Source: Bacteroidota bacterium (GTDB lineage: Bacteria > Bacteroidota > Bacteroidia > Chitinophagales > Chitinophagaceae). From it: 5,134 bases of DNA. The stretch lies in NCBI GenBank assembly GCA_028876035.1, contig JAGWTK010000317.1:1-5134 (forward strand), in the 5' to 3' direction. Both the position numbers and the translations under genes were made by a program. The notes under the pieces are model-generated. The model made no database searches. It was given only the letters and a program-made list of their open reading frames with translations, and had not been told where the DNA came from. Position 1 is the first letter of the stretch, and every line of letters begins with the position of its first letter. Below, piece after piece: positions 1 to 5,134 of this stretch.

Positions 1-172
1 ACTCCAGGCCTGGGACAGCGCTGCCGGCTTCCTGATGGTAGAAGAAGCCGGTGGAAAAGTGACCGACTTCAAAGGCGATTATTATTCACCCTACCAACCA
101 CATATTATCGCAACGAACGGACAAATCCACGACAGCCTGTTGAAATGCGTGAATGGCCAATCCTGGGAATAA
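1..172 (+). CDS. Inositol monophosphatase family protein, C-terminal part (5' end outside window)
   Basis: Reading from base 2, 56 residues precede a TAA stop at 170-172. They contain the second signature of the inositol monophosphatase (SuhB/IMPA) family, WDSAAGFLMVEEAGG at visible residues 4-18. Its Asp (residue 5) corresponds to a Mg2+-binding, catalytic aspartate of the family. The later segment HIIATNGQIHDSLL matches the usual C-terminal strand and helix, where 'ATN..IH' is typical. Known members are soluble Mg2+-dependent phosphatases that hydrolyse inositol-1-phosphate or similar sugar phosphates. SuhB in enterobacteria also has an rRNA transcription role, which cannot be assumed here. 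The related CysQ nucleotidase is possible but fits less well in the tail. The first metal-binding motif lies outside the window, so catalytic integrity cannot be checked. The stop is 24 bases before the thiL start, so cotranscription is likely. Confidence 0.9.
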   Translation, partial: LQAWDSAAGFLMVEEAGGKVTDFKGDYYSPYQPHIIATNGQIHDSLLKCVNGQSWE

Positions 173-196
173 GACGCCTGCAATAAACCAGACATC

Positions 197-1231
197 ATGA
201 GTGAACAAAGAACTGAAATAGCCAGCCTCGGAGAATTCGGGTTAATCGAGCACCTCACCAAAAACATTGAACTGCACAATGCCTCTTCGATCGTAGGCGT
301 GGGCGATGATGCAGCGGTAATCGATCCGCTCGGAAAACAAATCGTAGTAACTACTGACATGCTGGTAGAAGGCGTGCATTTTGACTTGATGTATACACCG
401 CTGAAACACCTGGGGTATAAAAGCATTGTCGCCAACCTCAGCGATGTATATGCGATGAATGCACAACCCACACAGGTCACCCTCAGTATCGCATTCAGCA
501 ACCGGTTTAGCCTCGAAGCCCTGGAAGAATTTTACGAAGGCGTTTATGCCGCCTGTGAAGAATATGATGTGGACCTGATTGGTGGCGATACCTCCAGTTC
601 ACAAAAAGGATTTATTATATCAGTAACGGCTTTGGGTGAAGTGCAGCAGGACCAATATGTGCGGCGCAATACCGCCAAAGAAGGCGATTTGCTCTGCGTC
701 AGTGGCGATCTCGGTGCGGCATTTCTCGGACTTACCCTGCTCGAGCGGGAGAAAAAGATCTTCCTTGAAAGCCCGCAGGTGCAACCCGATCTTGAAAACC
801 GGAAATATGTAGTGGGTCGCCTGCTGAAGCCCGAAGCGCGCAGGGATATCATCGCTTTTTTCGCTGCGCAGCAACTCAAACCCAGCGCCATGATGGACGT
901 GAGTGATGGCCTGAGTTCCGAAATATTGCATATCTGCAACCAAAGTAACCTGGGTTGTGTGCTCTACGAAGAAAAAATTCCCATTCACGAAGACACCCGC
1001 AATGCTGCTTTTGGTTTTGAACTGGATCCAACCGCCTGCGCCCTCAGCGGCGGGGAAGATTATGAATTGCTGTTTACCATTGCCCAGTCGGACTATGACA
1101 AACTACTACTCAACGAACAAATCAGCGTGATTGGTTATATGACCAGTCCGGAAAAAGGAAAAAAAATAATAACCAAGGGCGGGAATACGTTTGATATCAC
1201 AGCACAGGGCTGGAATGCTTTCACCGCCTGA
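197..1231 (+). CDS. thiL: Thiamine-monophosphate kinase ThiL
   Basis: ThiL phosphorylates thiamine monophosphate with ATP to give thiamine diphosphate, the last step of the cofactor pathway, in the cytoplasm. The protein has 344 residues, close to the usual size for the family. Visible motifs in order are GVGDDAAVI (34-42) and TDMLVEGVHFD (53-63), Asp-rich nucleotide and Mg2+ sites. SIVANLSDVYAMNAQP (76-91) forms part of the AIRS/PurM-like dimer core. GGDTSSS (129-135), SGDLGAAFLGL (169-179), MDVSDGLSSE (233-242) and LSGGEDYELLF (283-293) complete the ThiL pattern. All the expected acidic residues appear to be present, so the enzyme should be active. The ATG at 197 puts the N-terminus at the family's usual position (EIASLGEFGLIEHL), and no good Shine-Dalgarno precedes it. 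No TPP riboswitch fits in the 24-base upstream gap, so any such control would have to act from further upstream. An A8 tract lies in frame at 1159-1166. Confidence 0.97.
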   Translation: MSEQRTEIASLGEFGLIEHLTKNIELHNASSIVGVGDDAAVIDPLGKQIVVTTDMLVEGVHFDLMYTPLKHLGYKSIVANLSDVYAMNAQPTQVTLSIAFSNRFSLEALEEFYEGVYAACEEYDVDLIGGDTSSSQKGFIISVTALGEVQQDQYVRRNTAKEGDLLCVSGDLGAAFLGLTLLEREKKIFLESPQVQPDLENRKYVVGRLLKPEARRDIIAFFAAQQLKPSAMMDVSDGLSSEILHICNQSNLGCVLYEEKIPIHEDTRNAAFGFELDPTACALSGGEDYELLFTIAQSDYDKLLLNEQISVIGYMTSPEKGKKIITKGGNTFDITAQGWNAFTA

Positions 1232-1249
1232 GCCGTGGGAACGATAACT

Positions 1250-2761
1250 ATGCAGAAAATCCTGGTACACAAACATCTTCTTGTCTATTGTTTGCCCGGC
1301 CTCTTCTACCTGTTCAGCCTGAGCAGTTGCAGTGCCAGCCACAAATCCTTCAACCCCGACAGAACATTTAGCAAAATCCAGTTGCAGGAAGATTACAGGA
1401 TGTTCCGGAATATCCTCGAAGACGGCCACCCATCGCTGTACTGGTATACGTCAAAAGACACACTGGATACTTACTTCGACCAGGGCTATGCAGCCATAAA
1501 AGATTCAATGACCGAGCCGGAGTTCCGCACCTTGCTGAGTTATGTGATCGCAAAGGTGCACTGCGGACATACTTCCGTAAAGTTTTCAAAAGCTTATTCA
1601 AAATACCAGGACACAGCAAGGGTAGCACAGTTTCCCATAGGCATCAAGTTCTGGGACGATACGGCAGCGGTATATACCAATATCAACCGCGCTGATACGG
1701 TACTCACCCGGGGTACGGTGATAACGGCCATCAATAACCGCCCTATGGCTTCGATTCGCGACAGCCTGTTCAGCTATATGGTGACCGATGGATACAGCAT
1801 CAACCATAAATACCAAACACTGAGTAACCTGGGCAGTTTTGGCGGCCTGTACCAGGCAGTCTATGGAAAGGCCGACAGTTTTCTTATTCGTTACATCGAT
1901 CCAACAGGTATTGAAAAAGAAACCTGGACCAAACGTTATGATTTCCGGTCCGATTCTGCATTCCAGCGGTTCAGGGCTTCGATCAGGCGACCTGGCCGCA
2001 GGCAAAGAAAAGCCAACAACCTTTTTGTTACGCGCAATATCCAGATCGATACGGCCGGCAATACCGCTGTGATGTCACTTACTACCTTTGCAAACGGCAA
2101 CCATCTCCGGAGTTTCTTCCGCAAGAGCTTTCGTGTGCTGAAGGAACAACAAATAAAAAACCTGGTGATTGATTTGCGCCTCAATGGTGGTGGCAATGTA
2201 GCCTTGTCGAACCGCCTTACTCAATACCTTTCCGACCATCCATTCAAATTGTCGGATTCACTCTATGCCTCGAGAAGACTTACGCATTACGAGCGGCATA
2301 TCAACAACACCTGGCAAGCCCTGTTTTTTATGGAACTGGTGACAAGGCGGCGTGCCGACGGACGCTACCACTTTGGTTATTTCGAGCGTCACTACTTCAA
2401 ACCCAAAAACCGTGATCATTATAACGGTCACGTATATGTGCTCACGGGCGGGAACACTTTTTCAGCAAGCACGCTGTTCGTGAACGCACTGAAGGGACAG
2501 TCCAATGTAACCATTGTGGGCGAAGAGACCGGGGGCGGCGCTTACGGGAATACCGCCTGGTTCATACCGGATGCAAAACTGCCCAATACCGGTGTGCGGT
2601 TCCGCCTGCCCCGTTTCCGGATGGTGATGGACAAGAACCGTCCAAAAGACGGACATGGCATTATCCCTGACATCACCGTAAAGCCAACAACAAAAGCCAT
2701 CCGCCGCGGGTATGATGTTAAACTGGAATATGTGCGGAAGCTCATCGGCAGTAACCACTAG
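1250..2761 (+). CDS. S41 family peptidase, predicted lipoprotein (tricorn/Ctp-like)
   Basis: The 503-residue protein begins with a lipoprotein signal peptide: MQKILVHKH, a hydrophobic stretch, then lipobox LSSC with Cys27 at 1328-1330. It should be lipid-anchored in the cell envelope. The residues after Cys (SASHK) lack the acidic surface-export signal known in Bacteroidota, which favours a periplasm-facing position. The S41 serine-peptidase fold is shown by several blocks. AKVHCGHTSV contains candidate catalytic His107. GTVITAINNRPM (155-166) resembles the ligand loop of a PDZ-like domain. LVIDLRLNGGG (305-315) is the core strand and oxyanion-loop region. TFSAS (403-407) has probable nucleophile Ser405, followed by IVGEETGGG (422-430) and GHGIIPDITV (468-477). 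An 80-residue His/Arg/aromatic-rich section (316-395) may be a lid. The ATG at 1250 is preferred to an in-frame GTG at 1235 because it gives a standard signal peptide. It lies 18 bases after thiL. The substrate is unknown. Confidence 0.92.
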   Translation: MQKILVHKHLLVYCLPGLFYLFSLSSCSASHKSFNPDRTFSKIQLQEDYRMFRNILEDGHPSLYWYTSKDTLDTYFDQGYAAIKDSMTEPEFRTLLSYVIAKVHCGHTSVKFSKAYSKYQDTARVAQFPIGIKFWDDTAAVYTNINRADTVLTRGTVITAINNRPMASIRDSLFSYMVTDGYSINHKYQTLSNLGSFGGLYQAVYGKADSFLIRYIDPTGIEKETWTKRYDFRSDSAFQRFRASIRRPGRRQRKANNLFVTRNIQIDTAGNTAVMSLTTFANGNHLRSFFRKSFRVLKEQQIKNLVIDLRLNGGGNVALSNRLTQYLSDHPFKLSDSLYASRRLTHYERHINNTWQALFFMELVTRRRADGRYHFGYFERHYFKPKNRDHYNGHVYVLTGGNTFSASTLFVNALKGQSNVTIVGEETGGGAYGNTAWFIPDAKLPNTGVRFRLPRFRMVMDKNRPKDGHGIIPDITVKPTTKAIRRGYDVKLEYVRKLIGSNH

Positions 2762-2769
2762 CCCATTTT

Positions 2770-2804
2770 CTTGTCCGATCCCATTCGTTTTCTGAGTAAA
2801 TTTA
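2770..2804 (+). promoter_or_regulatory. Possible Bacteroidota-type promoter of uvrB
   Basis: The 64-base gap before uvrB contains TAAATTTA at 2797-2804. It matches the Bacteroidota -7 consensus TAnnTTTG at all but the last base. CTTG at 2770-2773 resembles the -33 TTTG element, but the 23-base spacer is slightly longer than the usual 19-21. Transcription would start around 2811, leaving a leader of about 15 bases. The change of function between the S41 gene and uvrB supports a separate promoter here, but the match is only moderate. Confidence 0.35.
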
Positions 2805-2821
2805 TCGTCCATTTCTACTCA
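2793..2821. repeat. Short inverted repeat TGAGTA-N17-TACTCA upstream of uvrB
   Basis: A perfect 6-base inverted repeat has arms at 2793-2798 and 2816-2821, separated by 17 bases. It overlaps the proposed uvrB -7 box and ends 4 bases before the uvrB ATG. The position would suit an operator or a leader hairpin, but arms of six bases can easily occur by chance in a gap of this size. It does not look like a known LexA box. Confidence 0.25.
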
Positions 2822-2825
2822 TTGT

Positions 2826-4865
2826 ATGGGATTTAAATTACATGCACCTTATGCACCCGCCGGGGATCAGCCGGAAGCCATCCGCCAGTTAACAGAGGGC
2901 GTTCTTGCCGGTGAAAAATACCAGACCCTCCTCGGCGTAACCGGTAGTGGTAAAACCTTTACCGCTGCCAACCTGATCCAGAATGTGCAGAAACCAACAC
3001 TGGTGCTCACCCACAACAAAACCCTGGTGGCACAGCTCTATGGCGAGTTCAAACAATTTTTTCCCGACAACGCAGTAGGCTATTTTGTTTCTTACTATGA
3101 CTATTACCAACCCGAAGCCTACCTGCCGGTTAGCAACACGTATATTGAAAAAGACCTTTCGATCAATGATGAACTTGATAAGCTTCGGCTGCACGCCACC
3201 ACGGAGTTGCTGAGCGGCAGAAGAGATATCATCGTAGTGGCGTCGGTAAGTTGCATCTATGGTATGGGCAATCCGACCGACTATGAAAACGGTATCATCC
3301 GCATCAGCCGGGGGCAAACTATTTCAAGACAGGGTTTCCTGCATGCGCTTGTAAATTCACTATACAACCGCACGCAGACCGATTTCACGCGTGGCACTTT
3401 CCGGGTAAAGGGAGACACAGTAGATATCAATCTGCCTTATGTAGACTTTGGTTACCGTATTACTTTTTTTGGAGATGATATTGAAGAAATTGAAAGTTTT
3501 GATACCAAAACGGGCAAGCGCATTGGCAAGATGGACAATGCCGCCATCTTCCCCGCAAACTTATACATCGCACCAAAGGACCGGATGCAGCAAATCCTGA
3601 TGGAAATCCAGGATGAGATGGCCGCACAAGTTGATTATTTCAAAAACAACGGCAAGTTCATTGAAGCACAGCGACTGAGTGAAAGGGTGAACTATGATGT
3701 GGAAATGATCCGCGAACTGGGTTATTGTAATGGTGTTGAAAATTACTCGCGCTTCTTCGACCGGCGTGTTCCGGGTACAAGACCCTTTTGCCTGCTGGAC
3801 TATTTTCCCAAGGATTTTCTCTGCATCATTGACGAAAGTCACCAGACGGTACCACAGGTCAGTGGCATGTACGGCGGCGACCGGAGCCGGAAGCTGATAT
3901 TGGTAGATTACGGCTTTCGCCTCCCCTCTGCATTGGATAACCGGCCGCTCAACTTCCACGAATTCGAGAACATGCTCAATCAAACCATTTTTGTATCGGC
4001 TACGCCGGGTGAATACGAGCTGGAAAAAACAGGTGGGGTGGTGGTAGAACAGGTGGTTAGGCCAACAGGATTGCTGGACCCGCCGATAGAAATTCGTCCT
4101 TCCGTCAACCAGATCGATGACTTGCTCGATGAAATCGACCGGAGAATTCAAAAAGGCGATCGTGTGCTGGTGACCACGCTTACCAAGCGGATGGCAGAGG
4201 AAATGGACAAGTACCTGCACCGGATCAATATCAAATCGAAATACATCCACAGCGAGGTAGATACGCTCGAACGTGTGGAGATTCTAAGACAGCTACGCCT
4301 CGGTGAAATTGATGTGCTGGTGGGTGTTAACCTGCTGCGGGAAGGATTGGATTTGCCGGAGGTTTCACTGGTGGCCATCCTGGATGCCGACAAAGAAGGT
4401 TTTCTGCGCAATGAACGAAGTTTGACCCAAACTGCCGGTCGCGCTGCCCGCAACGTAGATGGCCTGGTTATTTTTTACGCAGATAAGATGACCGAAAGCA
4501 TGCAGCGGACGATCGATGAAACCGACCGCCGCCGGGAAAAGCAGGTTGCCTACAATACCGAGCATGGTATCACGCCAAAGACCATACGAAAAAGTAAGGA
4601 GCAGGTATTCCAGCAAACCTCGGTGCTTGATATCAAAGGATATGATCCGCAGAATCCTTATGCCATACAGGGCGACCAGGACCTGGTAACTGTTGCTGCA
4701 GAAGAACAAGCAAGCTTTACCACCATCCCCCAGTTGGAGAAAGCCATCGGCAAAGTGAAAAAAGACATGGAGAAAGCTGCCCGTGACCTGGATTTTATGG
4801 AAGCCGCCCGCCTGCGTGACCAGATGTTCAACATGCAAAAACAACTGGAGGAAATGAAGAAATAG
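2826..4865 (+). CDS. uvrB: UvrABC system protein B (excinuclease subunit)
   Basis: UvrB is loaded by UvrA onto damaged DNA, verifies the lesion with its limited helicase activity, and recruits UvrC for the dual incision of nucleotide excision repair in the cytoplasm. The 679-residue protein is full length (E. coli UvrB has 673). Walker A GVTGSGKT lies at 37-44. The beta-hairpin that inserts between the DNA strands is SYYDYYQPEAYLP (89-101) with its tyrosine cluster. The UvrA-interacting region follows at about 150-250. Helicase motif II is DESH (336-339), motif III is SATP (391-394), and the motif V/VI region is GVNLLREGLDLP (500-511) and QTAGRAARN (535-543). A C-terminal UVR coiled-coil domain, which contacts UvrC, occupies about 635-676 (LDFMEAARLRDQM). 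All key motifs look intact. The ATG start gives the normal N-terminus FKLHAPYAPAGDQPEAI. No Shine-Dalgarno or clear SOS operator precedes it. A hairpin 10 bases after the stop probably ends the transcript. Confidence 0.99.
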   Translation: MGFKLHAPYAPAGDQPEAIRQLTEGVLAGEKYQTLLGVTGSGKTFTAANLIQNVQKPTLVLTHNKTLVAQLYGEFKQFFPDNAVGYFVSYYDYYQPEAYLPVSNTYIEKDLSINDELDKLRLHATTELLSGRRDIIVVASVSCIYGMGNPTDYENGIIRISRGQTISRQGFLHALVNSLYNRTQTDFTRGTFRVKGDTVDINLPYVDFGYRITFFGDDIEEIESFDTKTGKRIGKMDNAAIFPANLYIAPKDRMQQILMEIQDEMAAQVDYFKNNGKFIEAQRLSERVNYDVEMIRELGYCNGVENYSRFFDRRVPGTRPFCLLDYFPKDFLCIIDESHQTVPQVSGMYGGDRSRKLILVDYGFRLPSALDNRPLNFHEFENMLNQTIFVSATPGEYELEKTGGVVVEQVVRPTGLLDPPIEIRPSVNQIDDLLDEIDRRIQKGDRVLVTTLTKRMAEEMDKYLHRINIKSKYIHSEVDTLERVEILRQLRLGEIDVLVGVNLLREGLDLPEVSLVAILDADKEGFLRNERSLTQTAGRAARNVDGLVIFYADKMTESMQRTIDETDRRREKQVAYNTEHGITPKTIRKSKEQVFQQTSVLDIKGYDPQNPYAIQGDQDLVTVAAEEQASFTTIPQLEKAIGKVKKDMEKAARDLDFMEAARLRDQMFNMQKQLEEMKK

Positions 4866-4874
4866 ATATCCGAT

Positions 4875-4897
4875 TGCGGTGATTGACTGCATGTTTT
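4875..4897 (+). terminator. Probable intrinsic terminator after uvrB
   Basis: TGCGGT (4875-4880) can pair with ACTGCA (4886-4891) around a five-base GATTG loop, giving a 6-bp stem with one G-U pair. The T-rich stretch TGTTTT (4892-4897) follows directly. It begins 10 bases after the uvrB stop, where a terminator is expected. The stem is short and the T-tract is interrupted by one G, so it may be weak. Confidence 0.45.
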
Positions 4898-4924
4898 CAA
4901 CAAGATGGTGATTTAACAAAATTT

Positions 4925-4951
4925 GATTGCAATATTTTTATCTGTGCAATC
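4925..4951. repeat. Inverted repeat GATTGCA-N13-TGCAATC
   Basis: A perfect 7-base inverted repeat has arms at 4925-4931 and 4945-4951 and an AT-rich 13-base centre. It lies between uvrB and the gene at 5002, enclosing a TAnnTTTG-like box at 4933-4940. It could be a protein-binding operator or a weak RNA hairpin. It lacks the following T-run of a classic terminator. The right arm can alternatively pair with CGATTGC at 4871-4877. Confidence 0.35.
4933..4940 (+). promoter_or_regulatory. Possible -7 promoter box for the gene at 5002
   Basis: TATTTTTA matches the Bacteroidota -7 consensus TAnnTTTG except at the last base. The only upstream -33-like candidate is TTTA at 4912-4915, with a 17-base spacer, which is a poor fit. 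If it is used, the leader would be about 55 bases. The AT-richness of this gap makes chance matches likely. Confidence 0.22.
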
Positions 4952-5001
4952 GTTTATCTCCTGCCTGTCCTGATTTTCCATTTTTTTTAAATCCACTTTC
5001 A

Positions 5002-5134
5002 ATGAAAAGACGCCATCGGAGACGCCTCTTGAACTTTTTTGCCTTTGCCCTGCTGGGATATGCCATTTACCTGAACATGTTTAAGATGCATTCGGATGAC
5101 GCTATACCCGGTAATAAGGCGACCATTACCGCAC
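5002..5134 (+). CDS. Unidentified membrane-anchored or secreted protein, N-terminal part (3' end outside window)
   Basis: Forty-four codons are open from the ATG at 5002 to the window edge. The protein starts with a strongly basic stretch (MKRRHRRRL), followed by a hydrophobic segment at residues 9-26 (LLNFFAFALLGYAIYLNM). After that come a polar, acidic patch (HSDDAIPGN) and KATITA. This is the layout of an N-terminal signal-anchor or an uncleaved signal sequence, with the bulk of the protein outside the cytoplasm. No lipobox Cys and no clear AxA cleavage site are visible, which favours an anchor. No Shine-Dalgarno is present; a T8 tract (4981-4988) lies 13 bases before the ATG. The function cannot be assigned from this fragment. 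The gene follows a probable terminator and may have its own promoter. Confidence 0.7.
   Translation, partial: MKRRHRRRLLNFFAFALLGYAIYLNMFKMHSDDAIPGNKATITA

Noticed and set aside
173..196. TPP riboswitch controlling thiL
   Set aside because: The gap is only 24 bases, far too short for the aptamer, and the conserved CUGAGA core is absent.
1159..1166. A8 tract in thiL as programmed frameshift or sequencing error
   Set aside because: The frame continues correctly into the expected C-terminus on both sides, and there is no overlapping product that would need a shift.
1235..1249. GTG at 1235 as the start of the S41 lipoprotein
   Set aside because: It would add only GTI-type residues before a normal signal peptide. 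The ATG at 1250 gives the standard positively charged start, so it is preferred.
1839..2072. Plus-strand open frame of 77 codons within the S41 gene, other frame
   Set aside because: It overlaps a real conserved coding region, has no initiation signal, and has a low-complexity translation.
2762..2825. SOS/LexA box upstream of uvrB
   Set aside because: No sequence resembling the E. coli or Bacillus LexA consensus is present. The TGAGTA/TACTCA repeat is recorded separately and is not a known LexA site.
3561..4250. Long open frame on the minus strand inside uvrB (229 codons)
   Set aside because: It lies wholly antisense to a fully conserved uvrB, its translation resembles no family I know, and it is best explained as a codon-bias shadow.
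4365..4919. Minus-strand open frame covering the end of uvrB and part of the following gap
   Set aside because: It is mostly antisense to the conserved motif VI and UVR domain. The His/Leu/Phe-rich translation has no recognisable domain.
4981..4988. T8 run as a terminator tail
   Set aside because: There is no stable GC stem directly upstream, and the run sits just before a start codon. It is simply an AT-rich leader.

Overview
The window reads as an ordinary chromosomal segment of a Bacteroidota bacterium, possibly a Chitinophagaceae-like member. This is inferred, not proven. Three things point that way. No gene start has a convincing Shine-Dalgarno sequence. The best promoter-like boxes resemble the Bacteroidota TAnnTTTG -7 element. 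The S41-type lipoprotein protease is of a kind common in that phylum. All genes are on the + strand and densely packed, with evenly mixed base composition and no sign of mobile DNA, CRISPR, tRNA or rRNA.

Layout. Positions 1-172 hold the last 56 residues of an inositol-monophosphatase-family phosphatase. After 24 bases comes thiL (197-1231), thiamine-monophosphate kinase, which makes thiamine diphosphate. After another 18 bases comes a complete predicted lipoprotein with an S41 (tail-specific/tricorn-like) peptidase domain (1250-2761). The tight same-strand spacing suggests these three are cotranscribed, although their functions are not obviously linked. A 64-base gap with a possible promoter precedes uvrB (2826-4865), the complete damage-recognition helicase subunit of UvrABC nucleotide excision repair. 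A hairpin with a T-rich tail just after uvrB is a plausible terminator. The remaining non-coding stretch (4866-5001) carries an inverted repeat around a promoter-like box. It leads to a gene that starts at 5002 and runs off the window. Only its basic N-terminus and one hydrophobic segment are visible.

I did not find a new multi-gene system. The items most worth a second look are the catalytic-site architecture of the S41 lipoprotein, the small inverted repeats in the two real intergenic gaps, and the unidentified truncated membrane or secreted protein at the right edge.
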